In this document: positions 13,977 through 21,653 of the stretch, in pieces
Numbering within the stretch: position 1 is the stretch's first letter
Layout of the letters: each line of letters opens with the position of its first letter
NCBI RefSeq assembly: GCF_018129085.1
Contig: NZ_JAAGBB010000053.1
Span: 1-38,118 of the forward strand
Source of the DNA: Plastoroseomonas hellenica
GTDB taxonomy: Bacteria; Pseudomonadota; Alphaproteobacteria; Acetobacterales; Acetobacteraceae
Direction: 5' to 3'
Length of the DNA: 38,118 nt
Made by a program: the position numbers and the translations under genes
The notes under the pieces: generated by a model
Told to the model about the DNA's origin: nothing
The model's input: the letters and a program-made list of their open reading frames with translations, nothing else
Databases searched by the model: none

Positions 13977-16550
13977 ATGCAGAAGATCAATATGATGATT
14001 TCCTGCCAAGATGCCGGATTACAGAATATTTTCCTGCAAGCGCTTGAGCAGGCGATCGACGCTGCGGTCATCACCGACGAGACGGGCACGATCATCTTCT
14101 TCAACGCCGCCGCCGAACGCCTCTGGGGCTATGGCCGCGACGAAGTGCTGGGCCGGCCGATCGGCTGCCTGGTGCCGAAAGGCGACGGGAACCCGGCCGA
14201 CCTCGTCGTCGGTGCCAGCCGGGAGCTTCGGATCCGGCGCAAGGATGGCGCGACCCGTTGGGGGGCGGTTTCCCTGTCCCGTGTCGCAGCCCATGGCCGG
14301 ACCATCCTCCTCGGCTTCGTCCGCGACGTGACGGAGGAGGTGGCGCGGCGCGAGGAGCTCTATCTCCTCTCGCTCGTCGCCAACGAGACCGACCGTATCG
14401 TCATCGTCACCGGCGGCGATCGCCGCATCGTCTACGTCAACCGCGCCTTCACGGAGATGTTCGGCTACGAGTTGGCCGAGGTCAGGGGCCGATGGCCGAT
14501 CGAGCTGCTGGCCGGCAGGCGCACCGACCCCAAGGTGCTGCAGCATCTCAGGCGGCGTGCCGGCGTCGAGCGCGGGTTCCACGAGGAACTCATCACCTAC
14601 AGCAAGTCCGGCGAGGAGATCTGGGTCTCGACCACGGTCAATACCGTGCTCAACGCCGACGGAACGCTCAAGAACATCGTCGCGGTGCTGGCCGACATCA
14701 CGGAGAACAAGCAGATCGAGGCGCTGCAGCGCGACGTCCTGGAAGCACTCGCGAAGGACATGCCGCTGCCGGAGATCGCCGCGATGATCTGCCACAGGGT
14801 GGAAGCCATCGCCGCCGGCGTCTTCTGCTCCATCCTGCTGGTCGACCAGGATGGCCGGCTGCGGCCGCTCGCGGCCCCGAGCCTGCCCGAGCAGTATTCG
14901 GAGGCGCTGAACGGGCTCGAGATCGGTCCGATCACCGGATCCTGCGGCACCGCCGCCTATCTCGGCATCCCCGTCGTCGTCGAGGACATCGCGACCGACC
15001 CGCTATGGGAAGCCTACAAGGCGCTCGCCCTGCCGCTCGGCCTCGCGGCCTGCTGGTCGAGCCCGATCAAGCTGCGCGACGGGCGTGTCGCCGGCACCTT
15101 CGCCTTCTATTTCCGCGAGAAGCGCGGACCAAGCCCCTGGCACGAACACGTCGTCAATGCCTGTACGCATCTCTGCGCGCTGGCAATCGAGCGGCACGAG
15201 GCGAAGACGCATATCGCCCAGCTCGCCTATTTCGACACGCTGACCGGGCTGCCGAACCGGGCGCGGCTGCATCAGCTCATCGACAGCCTCACCCACGATC
15301 CGGACGCGGCGAACGCCCCGATTGCCTGCCTGTTCCTCGACATCGATCACTTCAAGGACGTGAACGATACGCTGGGACACTCGACCGGTGACCGGCTGCT
15401 GATCGAGGTCGCGCAGCGCCTGCAGAACCAGTTGCGGCCGACCGACGCCGTCAGCCGTCTCGGCGGCGACGAATTCGTGTTCATCCTGCCCGACTGCGAC
15501 GCCGATGGGGCGGTCGCCGTCGCGAAGCGGATCATCGACGCGCTCTCGGCCCCGCTCCGGGTCGGCGCCCTGACCCTGTCGGTTTCGGTCAGCATCGGCA
15601 TCAGCCTCTACCCGGATAACGGGGGCGACAAGGAAACCCTGCTGAAGCACGCCGACGCCGCTATGTATCAGGCCAAGGGAGCGGGCCGCGGCACCTACCG
15701 CTTCTTCAGCCCGGAGATGAACCGCTTCGCGCAGGAGCGCCTGATCCTCAGCGCAGCTCTGCGTGAGGCGCTGGCGCAGGACGCGCTGGAATTGCACTAC
15801 CAGCCGCAGCTCCGCACGGTCGATGGAAAGCTGCACGGCGTCGAGGCGCTGCTGCGCTGGACGCATCCGACGCTCGGCAGCATCGCGCCGGAGCGGTTCA
15901 TCCCGCTCGCGGAGGAAAGCGGGCTGATCGAGGCGATCGGCGAATGGTGCCTGCGCACCACCTGCCGCCAGATCGCGGCATGGCGTGCGGCCGGGATCGA
16001 TATCGGCACCGTCTCGGTCAACCTGTCGTCGCAGCACTTCCGCAAGCGCGACCTGCCCCGGCTGATCGCGGCGCTGCTCGATGCGCATGACGTGCCGCCC
16101 GAGATGCTGACGATCGAGATCACCGAGAGCGTCATGATGGATGACCGGACGGCGACGATCGAAACCGTACGGGCGGTTCAGGCGCTCGGCGTCGGATTGT
16201 CGATGGATGATTTCGGGACCGGCTATTCGAGCCTGAGCAGCCTGACCCGGCTGCCGATCTCCGAGCTCAAGATCGACCGCAGCTTCGTGCAGGAACTCGG
16301 CCAGGACGAGCAGGCGCAGGCCGCCACCCAGGCGGTGATCCGGATCGGCCAGAGCCTCGGCATGATGGTCATCGCCGAAGGCGTCGAGACCGAGGAGCAA
16401 TGGCACATCCTGAAGGCCCTGCGCTGCCAGGCCGCGCAAGGCTTCCTGCTCTCGCCGGCCTTGCCCGCCCCGGCGCTGGAGGCCTGGCTGGCGGACCATC
16501 CGGCCACCGCCCGGACGGCGTCCCACCTCGACGTGGCCTGGTCGATCTGA
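13977..16550 (+). CDS. PAS-PAS-GAF-GGDEF-EAL cyclic-di-GMP protein
   Basis: An 857-residue cytosolic sensor with no membrane segment. PAS 1 lies at about 15-125 (AVITDETGTIIFFNAAAERL), PAS 2 at about 135-250 (DRRIVYVNRAFTEMFGYE), and a GAF domain at about 255-405. The diguanylate cyclase domain is at about 415-580, with an intact GGDEF near residue 495 and an RxxD inhibitory site (RPTD) five residues before it. The phosphodiesterase domain is at about 595-845, with EAL intact near 622, EITES, and DDFGTGYSSL near 743. Both catalytic halves therefore look functional. The layout recalls E. coli DosP, but a haem ligand cannot be claimed. Starts at ATG 13992 or 13995 (AGAAG upstream) are as plausible as 13977. 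Its stop codon lies in a palindromic element shared with the convergent GNAT gene. Confidence 0.93.
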   Translation: MQKINMMISCQDAGLQNIFLQALEQAIDAAVITDETGTIIFFNAAAERLWGYGRDEVLGRPIGCLVPKGDGNPADLVVGASRELRIRRKDGATRWGAVSLSRVAAHGRTILLGFVRDVTEEVARREELYLLSLVANETDRIVIVTGGDRRIVYVNRAFTEMFGYELAEVRGRWPIELLAGRRTDPKVLQHLRRRAGVERGFHEELITYSKSGEEIWVSTTVNTVLNADGTLKNIVAVLADITENKQIEALQRDVLEALAKDMPLPEIAAMICHRVEAIAAGVFCSILLVDQDGRLRPLAAPSLPEQYSEALNGLEIGPITGSCGTAAYLGIPVVVEDIATDPLWEAYKALALPLGLAACWSSPIKLRDGRVAGTFAFYFREKRGPSPWHEHVVNACTHLCALAIERHEAKTHIAQLAYFDTLTGLPNRARLHQLIDSLTHDPDAANAPIACLFLDIDHFKDVNDTLGHSTGDRLLIEVAQRLQNQLRPTDAVSRLGGDEFVFILPDCDADGAVAVAKRIIDALSAPLRVGALTLSVSVSIGISLYPDNGGDKETLLKHADAAMYQAKGAGRGTYRFFSPEMNRFAQERLILSAALREALAQDALELHYQPQLRTVDGKLHGVEALLRWTHPTLGSIAPERFIPLAEESGLIEAIGEWCLRTTCRQIAAWRAAGIDIGTVSVNLSSQHFRKRDLPRLIAALLDAHDVPPEMLTIEITESVMMDDRTATIETVRAVQALGVGLSMDDFGTGYSSLSSLTRLPISELKIDRSFVQELGQDEQAQAATQAVIRIGQSLGMMVIAEGVETEEQWHILKALRCQAAQGFLLSPALPAPALEAWLADHPATARTASHLDVAWSI

Positions 16551-16609
16551 GAGACCATTTGGGAATGGCGGCGGCCTCGGAGAGCCTGTTTCGACCGGGC
16601 TCTCAGCGC
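16547..16609. repeat. CTGAGAG-bounded palindromic element between convergent genes
   Basis: The segment begins CTGAGAG-ACC and ends GGG-CTCTCAG (16597-16606), so its ends are inverted copies. The TGA of the left end is the stop of the GGDEF-EAL gene, and the TGA of the right end (minus strand) is the stop of the GNAT gene. Inside are a CCATT-TGGG-AATGG hairpin and GAGAGCC/GGGCTCTC (16580-16604). The left 28 bases resemble the right arm of the 699-878 palindrome. Confidence 0.72.
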
Positions 16610-17304
16610 ATCAGGCTGGCCTTCGGCCGGCCCGCCGGGTCCCAGTTGGAATCCGCGAGCCAGGCGAGGATGGCATCGCGCCTGGCTGGCCATTCCTCGG
16701 CCAGGATCGAGAAGAAGGCGGTGCTCCGCGACCTGCCCTTGATCACCAGGTTATCGCGCAGCTCCCCTTCATGGGCGAAGCCGAGGCGCATCGCGGCGCG
16801 GCGCGAGGGGGCGTTGAGCGCATTGCACTTCCACACCAGCCGCCGGTAGCCGAGGTCATCCATGGCGTGGCGCATCAGCAGGAACATCGCCTCGGTCGCG
16901 GCGCGGCTGCGCTGCATGCGGGGCGAGAACCAGATGTGGCCGACCTCGATCGCGGCGTTCCTGGGTTGGATCTCCATCAGCGTCAGCCAGCCTTCCACGG
17001 TGCCCGAGACATGCGGCCGCACCGCCCAGGCCATCGGATCGTGCTGGGTCGCGAATTCCGCGACGAAACCGGTGAGCGCAGCCTCGGACGCGAAGGGGCC
17101 ATACCCCATATAGGCCCAGGAGGCATCGGCACCCTGCGCGGCGCGCCAGAGCTCGGGCGCATGGCGCGGGTGCAACGGCTCCAGCGTCACCGCGGCGCCG
17201 CGGTGCGGGATGCGCGCCGGCAAAGGGCGAGGGGTGGCATCCACCAGCGGCCCGACCGGCGGGTCGGTGGCGGGGTCGCGGGGGGCCTTGGTATCCGTGG
17301 ACAA
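16603..17304 (-). CDS. GNAT family N-acetyltransferase (RimJ/RimL-like)
   Basis: A protein of about 233 residues using acetyl-CoA to acetylate an amine. Visible features: the family opening VTLEPLHPRHAPELWRAAQG, the central EGWLTLMEIQPRNAAIEVGH, the IWFSPRMQRSRAATEAMFLL acetyl-CoA loop region, and YRRLVWKCNALNAPSRRAAM followed by LGFAHEGELRDNLVIKGRSR. The last part is the typical RimJ/RimL pattern, in which a bulkier side chain replaces a catalytic base. TTG 17304 is preferred because GGAG sits six bases upstream; GTG 17400 would add 32 residues with no family match. Protein or small-molecule substrate is unknown. It converges on the GGDEF-EAL gene and diverges from fpr. Confidence 0.88.
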   Translation of the reverse strand: MSTDTKAPRDPATDPPVGPLVDATPRPLPARIPHRGAAVTLEPLHPRHAPELWRAAQGADASWAYMGYGPFASEAALTGFVAEFATQHDPMAWAVRPHVSGTVEGWLTLMEIQPRNAAIEVGHIWFSPRMQRSRAATEAMFLLMRHAMDDLGYRRLVWKCNALNAPSRRAAMRLGFAHEGELRDNLVIKGRSRSTAFFSILAEEWPARRDAILAWLADSNWDPAGRPKASLMR

Positions 17305-17454
17305 ATCCTGCTCCGTACGCGCTGTTGCGGAGGATGCTAGTCGCCCGCGGGGCCTTGCGGCGAGAGGGGGCCACGCCTGCGCCAATCGTTGTTGCACCAA
17401 TGACCCGCCGGGGCTAACCCGGGGGTCCTATCGCCCAATGGGTCCGTCAGACGC

Positions 17455-18261
17455 ATGAACCAGATCGCCCCGGAAAAGCCCCCCATTCCCGCCGCCTATT
17501 TCGGCGAGCGCGTGCTGTCGGTGCACCATTGGACGGATCGGCTCTTCTCCTTCCGTTGCACTCGCGACCCGGTGCTGCGGTTCCGGGCCGGCGAATTCGC
17601 GATGATCGGGCTGATGGTGAACGGCAAGCCCCTGGTGCGCGCCTATTCGCTGGCCAGTGCCCCCTGGCAGGAGGAGCTGGAGTTCCTGTCGATCAAGGTG
17701 CAGGACGGCCCCCTCACCTCCCGCCTGCAGCATATCCAGCCGGGCGACACCGTGCTGATCGGGAAAAAGCCGGTCGGCACCCTGGTGCTCGACAACTTGG
17801 CGCCGGGGAAGACGCTGTGGCTGATCGCGACCGGCACCGGCCTCGCCCCCTTCCTGAGCCTGATCCGCGAGCCCGAGGCCTATGACCGGTTCGAGCGCAT
17901 CGTCGTGAGCCATACGGTCCGTGATGTCGCGGAACTCGCCTACCGGGACTTCATCAGCAAGGACCTGCCGCAGGATGAGCTGCTGGGCGAGCTGGTCGCG
18001 GGGAAGCTGATCTACTACCCGTCGGTGACGCGGGAAGCCTTTCCGGTCCAGGGCCGCATCACGGCGTTGATCGAGAGCGGGCGTATCTTCACCGATCTCG
18101 GCCTGCCGCCGCTCGACCCCGCGCATGACCGCGTCATGCTCTGCGGGTCGGAAAACATGAATGCCGACATGAAGGCGCTGCTCGAGGCGCGCGGCTTCGA
18201 AGAGGGCGCGAACAACCGCCCGGCGAGCTACGTGGTCGAGAAGGCCTTCGTGACGAAATAA
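17455..18261 (+). CDS. fpr: Ferredoxin-NADP(+) reductase
   Basis: A 268-residue bacterial (subclass I) FNR that transfers electrons between NADPH and ferredoxin or flavodoxin through FAD. The FAD domain has FRAGEFAMIGLM and the isoalloxazine-binding RAYSLAS, and the NADP domain has LIATGTGLAPFLSLIREP and VMLCGSENMNADMKALLE. The C-terminus YVVEKAFVTK is the usual alphaproteobacterial ending, in which the last residues stack on FAD. The length is normal. The promoter must lie in 17305-17454, shared with the divergent GNAT gene; no strong Shine-Dalgarno is seen. In related organisms it supports oxidative-stress defence and Fe-S cluster supply. Confidence 0.95.
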   Translation: MNQIAPEKPPIPAAYFGERVLSVHHWTDRLFSFRCTRDPVLRFRAGEFAMIGLMVNGKPLVRAYSLASAPWQEELEFLSIKVQDGPLTSRLQHIQPGDTVLIGKKPVGTLVLDNLAPGKTLWLIATGTGLAPFLSLIREPEAYDRFERIVVSHTVRDVAELAYRDFISKDLPQDELLGELVAGKLIYYPSVTREAFPVQGRITALIESGRIFTDLGLPPLDPAHDRVMLCGSENMNADMKALLEARGFEEGANNRPASYVVEKAFVTK

Positions 18262-18294
18262 ATTTGATCACAAAGGCTGGGTCTTTTCATCGTC

Positions 18295-18445
18295 CTCAAG
18301 CGCCGGCGGCCGCATCCGCGGCCTTGGCTTCCGCGCTGTAAGGCGCGCGCCTGGCGCGGCTGATGGTCGCGCGCGGGGCCGCATTCGCGGCCCCGGAGCA
18401 TCGCTGCGCTCGCTCCGCAGAAACCAGTGGCGGCCTATGCCCGCT
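18295..18445 (+). repeat. Family A repeat, copy 4 (longest)
   Basis: It starts CCTCAAGCGCCGGCG like copy 3, holds the hairpin GGCCGC-ATCC-GCGGCC, then at 18365-18436 matches copy 1 with about eight mismatches. It lies just downstream of fpr, before the convergent DUF6481-like gene. The region 18262-18536 otherwise shows no gene. Confidence 0.78.
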
Positions 18446-18536
18446 TGGTCCTCGCCTCCGAAGCCGCAGCGAAGGAGGGTGCGGCCGCGGGGTGTTGCTT
18501 CGAGGGCCTGTCCTCCGAAGCCTCGGCGAAGGAGGA

Positions 18537-18995
18537 CTACTTCTTCTTGCCGCCCCTGCGCTGGGCGTCGCGCGCTTCGCGCTTGGCCCGCTGCTCGGCG
18601 ATCTGCGCCAGGGCACGGGCCTTCTTCTCGGCATCCAGCGCCGCGGCGAGCTGCTCCTTGTTCATCGCGGCGGCGACGGCCTTCGCCGCCTCCTCGGCCC
18701 GGCGCTTCGCCTCCTCGGCGGCACGGGCCGACTCCAGCACCTGGCGCTCCCGCTCGGCGATCAGGGCGGCGGCCTTCTCCTCGGCGATCCGGCGCTCCTC
18801 GGCTTCCTTCGCGGCCTGGCGCTCGGCCGCGCGGGCCTCGCGGGCCCGCGCGATCTCGACCTGCTGGGCCAGACGCTCCTGCACGGCGGGATCATCGGGG
18901 CGCGGCATGGCACGGAAACGCTCGGCCAGGGCGTTCTTGGCGGCGGTGGCGGCGGCTTGGCGATTCTGGAAGGTGTCGAGCTTGCTGAACTTCAT
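18537..18995 (-). CDS. DUF6481-like charged coiled-coil protein
   Basis: A 152-residue, highly charged protein, almost wholly Ala/Glu/Lys/Arg from residue 35 onward and expected to be one long helix or coiled coil (for example VEIARAREARAAERQAAKEA). The N-terminal FQNRQAAATAAKNALAERFR and the following RPDDPAVQERLA resemble DUF6481 proteins. The C-terminus is RRGGKKK. It has no signal peptide and no known function. The ATG at 18995 has no clear ribosome site. Low-complexity composition makes distant homology unreliable, so the family name is given with moderate certainty. Confidence 0.72.
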   Translation of the reverse strand: MKFSKLDTFQNRQAAATAAKNALAERFRAMPRPDDPAVQERLAQQVEIARAREARAAERQAAKEAEERRIAEEKAAALIAERERQVLESARAAEEAKRRAEEAAKAVAAAMNKEQLAAALDAEKKARALAQIAEQRAKREARDAQRRGGKKK

Positions 18996-19091
18996 GCGCG
19001 CGCCATATCCAAAAACGTTGCGCTCGCCAAGAGCAGCGCCGTCAGGGCAGGGCAGCGTTCGCGGAAGGCTTCCTGGGGTTGCGCTAGCCGA

Positions 19092-19553
19092 TCACGTACC
19101 AGCGACGCGGCGGAGCATGGCCAGGAACTTCACCCGCTCATCCTCGCTGAGGCAGGCGAGCAGGCTTTCATTCGCCGATTGGGCGCGCGGGCTGGCGAGC
19201 GCCGCCATCTCCCGCCCGGCCGGAGTTGGGGACAGCACGACGGTGCGACGGTCCATCGGGTCGCGGGTCGCGACCACCAGTTCCCGTGCCAGCAGACGGC
19301 GCACCACACCCTGGATGGTGGCGGGATCCATCGCCACCAGGCGGCCGAGCCTATTCTGGGTGGCCTGCCCCAGTTCGACCAGACGTAGCAGGGCTGCGAA
19401 TTGCGGTGGCGTCAGCGCATGTTCCCCGGCGCGGGCGGCGAATTGCTGGACGTGGCGCTGATGGGCGCGTCGCAACAGATGCCCGACGGATTCGTCGAGG
19501 CGATAGGCGGTCTCGATCGGCAACGCGAAGATTTCGGCCAGCCGGCTCGACAT
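19092..19553 (-). CDS. MarR family transcriptional regulator
   Basis: A 153-residue winged-helix dimer. Helices at the start (YRLDESVGHLLRRAHQRHVQ) build the dimer interface. The DNA-binding part is LTPPQFAALLRLVELGQATQ, NRLGRLVAMDPATIQGVVRR, and the wing REL-VVATRDPMDRRTVVLSPT, with the diagnostic DxRR arginines. It diverges from the TRAP operon 240 bases away and is the likely regulator of that operon, responding to an aromatic or carboxylic acid ligand; the link is inferred from position. Confidence 0.92.
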   Translation of the reverse strand: MSSRLAEIFALPIETAYRLDESVGHLLRRAHQRHVQQFAARAGEHALTPPQFAALLRLVELGQATQNRLGRLVAMDPATIQGVVRRLLARELVVATRDPMDRRTVVLSPTPAGREMAALASPRAQSANESLLACLSEDERVKFLAMLRRVAGT

Positions 19554-19713
19554 GCGTGCACCTGCTTCCCTGCCTACGCTTGATCGCGCAGTGCGACGCT
19601 TCCGTCAACCTTGCGCCGCACACGTCAGGGCCGGGAAGCCGGCAGCCGTTGGCCGGCGAAAAGCGCCATCCGGAGATGGGGACATCGCCTCCAGGCACCG
19701 ACAAATGTGGATG

Positions 19714-19742
19714 TTGCGCAAGGACGCCAAACCTCGTTATCT
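19714..19742 (+). promoter_or_regulatory. Candidate sigma-70 promoter of the TRAP operon
   Basis: TTGCGC (19714-19719) and TTATCT (19737-19742) are 17 bases apart, about 50 bases before the dctP start. The AT-rich TTATCTGCAAGTATAGG that follows would be a suitable place for the divergent MarR protein to bind, but no clean dyad is present. Confidence 0.5.
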
Positions 19743-19792
19743 GCAAGTATAGGCCCGTGTGAACCTCGCGCGGCGCCGCCGTGGAGGAAACA

Positions 19793-20941
19793 ATGACCGA
19801 GACGACGCAATCAATGCGCCCGGCCGCCCGCCGGGGGTTCCTGAAAGGGGCCGCTGCCGCCGCGACGGGCGCCGCTGTGCTGGCCACGCCGAATGTCAGC
19901 CGTGCCCAGACGGTGACGCTTCGCTTCCAATCCACCTGGCCGCAGCGCGACATCTTCCATGAATTCGCCGGCGACTTCGTCAGCCGCGTCAACGCCATGG
20001 CCGGCGGCCGGCTCCGGCTCGAGCTGCTGGCCGCCGGCGCCGTGGTGCCGGCCTTCCAGTTGATGGACGCGGTCAGCGCCGGCACCCTCGATGGCGGCCA
20101 TGGCGTGCCCGCCTATTGGTTCGGCAAGAACAAGGCCTTCAGCCTGTTCGGTACCTCCCCCCCCTGGTTCGGCGACGCCAACCAGTTGCTCGGCTGGTAC
20201 CATTATGGCGGCGGCGAGGCGCTGTACCGCGAACTGCTGGCCGACATCGTGCGCGTGAACGTGGTCGCCTTCATGACCGGCCCGATGCCGACCCAGCCAC
20301 TCGGCTGGTTCAAGAACCCGATCGAGCGGCCGGATCAGATCCGCGGCCTGAAATACCGCACCGTCGGCCTTGCCGCCGACCTCTTCGCTGAGATGGGTGC
20401 TGCCGTCGTCTCGCTCCCGGGCGGCGAGATCGTGCCGGCGCTGGAACGCGGCGTGATCGACGGCGCCGAGTTCAACAACCCCTCCTCGGATCGCGTCCTC
20501 GGCTTCCCCGACGTCGCCAAGGTCTACATGATCCAGAGCTACCATCAGCGCACCGAAAGCTTCGAGGTCCTGTTCAACAAGGGCAAGTTCGACGCGCTGC
20601 CGGAGGACCTGCGGGCGGTGATCAAATACGCTTCGGAGAGTTCCTCGGCCGACATGTCCTGGAAGCTGCAGGACCGCTATTCGCGCGACCTGCTCACGAT
20701 GGCGCAGCAGCAGGGCGTCTCCGTCCGCGCGACGCCGCGGCCGGTGCTGGATGCCCAGCTCCAGGCCTGGAACCGCGTCATCGAACGGCTGGAGGGCGAC
20801 AACTCCTCCCCGGCCAACGGGCCCTTCTTCAAGAAGGTCTGTGACAGCCAGCGCGAATGGTGCCGCCGCGTGAGCAGCTTCTTCCTGCGCTACGAGGCGA
20901 GCTCGGTGGTTTCCTTCAACCATTTCTTCGCGCGCGGCTGA
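19793..20941 (+). CDS. dctP: TRAP transporter substrate-binding protein (DctP/TakP-like)
   Basis: A 382-residue periplasmic receptor with a twin-arginine style signal (AARRGFLKGAAAAATGAAV). The mature protein has TLRFQSTWPQRDIFHEFAGD, QLMDAVSAGTLDGGHGVPAY, the conserved arginine in DQIRGLKYRTVGLAADLF (which in the family anchors the ligand carboxylate), and IDGAEFNNPSSDRVLGFPDV. The pattern is nearest the TakP branch, which binds 2-oxo acids, but the usual EW of that branch is EF here, so the substrate stays open. Start ATG 19793 follows GGAGGAAACA; an upstream in-frame ATG (19781) is less well placed. It is first in dctP-dctQ-dctM. Confidence 0.92.
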   Translation: MTETTQSMRPAARRGFLKGAAAAATGAAVLATPNVSRAQTVTLRFQSTWPQRDIFHEFAGDFVSRVNAMAGGRLRLELLAAGAVVPAFQLMDAVSAGTLDGGHGVPAYWFGKNKAFSLFGTSPPWFGDANQLLGWYHYGGGEALYRELLADIVRVNVVAFMTGPMPTQPLGWFKNPIERPDQIRGLKYRTVGLAADLFAEMGAAVVSLPGGEIVPALERGVIDGAEFNNPSSDRVLGFPDVAKVYMIQSYHQRTESFEVLFNKGKFDALPEDLRAVIKYASESSSADMSWKLQDRYSRDLLTMAQQQGVSVRATPRPVLDAQLQAWNRVIERLEGDNSSPANGPFFKKVCDSQREWCRRVSSFFLRYEASSVVSFNHFFARG

Positions 20942-21020
20942 CAGTCCGCGATACCGAGGCGTACCGCCGCCCCGCCAATCACCGGGGCGGCGGTGTCATG
21001 TCGAGGGGAAGGAAAGACAC

Positions 21021-21653
21021 ATGCAGGGCCTGCTTCTCGGCATCGACCGGCTGAGCACCCTGGTCGGCCAGGCCTTCGCCTGGTGCATCCTGCTGCTGAC
21101 CGGCACCATCGTCTACGAGGTCTTCGTCCGCTACGTCTTCCGCGCGCCGACGACCTGGGGATACGACGTCTCCTACATGCTCTACGGCACGCTGTTCATG
21201 ATGGCGGGCGCCTATGCGCTGAGCCGCAATGGGCATGTGCGCGGCGACTTCCTGTACCGGAATTTCCGGCCGTCGCTGCAGGCCTGGTTCGACCTGGTGC
21301 TCTACCTGCTGTTCTTCTTCCCCGCGATCTTCGCCTTCATGATCTCCGGCTGGCACCATTTCACGGAGAGCTACGGGCAGAACGAGCGCAGCATGTTCAG
21401 CCCGACCGGGCCGATCATCTGGCCGTTCAAGTTCCTGATCCCGCTGGTCGGCCTGCTGCTGCTGCTGCAGGGCCTGGCGGAAGTGGTGCGCTGCGCCCGT
21501 TGCATCCGCGCCGGCGCCTGGCCGCAGCGCCTGTCCGATGTCGAGGAACTCGAGCAGAAGATCCTGGCCGCGGCGGAGGCCAAGGGCGCCGAGGCGGCGG
21601 CCGAGATCGCCTTCCATTCCGAACACGCGGGCGATGAAAGGTCCGGCCGATGA
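21021..21653 (+). CDS. dctQ: TRAP transporter small permease (DctQ)
   Basis: A 210-residue inner-membrane protein with four helices: FAWCILLLTGTIVYEVFVRY, SYMLYGTLFMMAGAYALSR, a third around LVLYLLFFFPAIFAFMISG, and PFKFLIPLVGLLLLLQGLAE. The FVRYVFRAPTTWGYDVSYML stretch is the DctQ signature. The C-terminal tail is a charged helix rich in Ala and Glu. AAGGAAAG precedes the ATG. Its last codon and stop overlap the ATG of dctM (ATGA), so the permease subunits are translationally coupled. Confidence 0.93.
   Translation: MQGLLLGIDRLSTLVGQAFAWCILLLTGTIVYEVFVRYVFRAPTTWGYDVSYMLYGTLFMMAGAYALSRNGHVRGDFLYRNFRPSLQAWFDLVLYLLFFFPAIFAFMISGWHHFTESYGQNERSMFSPTGPIIWPFKFLIPLVGLLLLLQGLAEVVRCARCIRAGAWPQRLSDVEELEQKILAAAEAKGAEAAAEIAFHSEHAGDERSGR

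Noticed and set aside
18981-19010. Five-codon upstream ORF (ATGGCGCGCGCATGA) overlapping the DUF6481-like start
   Set aside because: Could be a coupled leader, but in GC-repeat sequence this overlap is easily due to chance and has no ribosome site.
19737-19752. MarR operator at TTATCTGCAAGTATA
   Set aside because: Well placed, but the two halves are not clearly complementary; kept only as a remark on the promoter.
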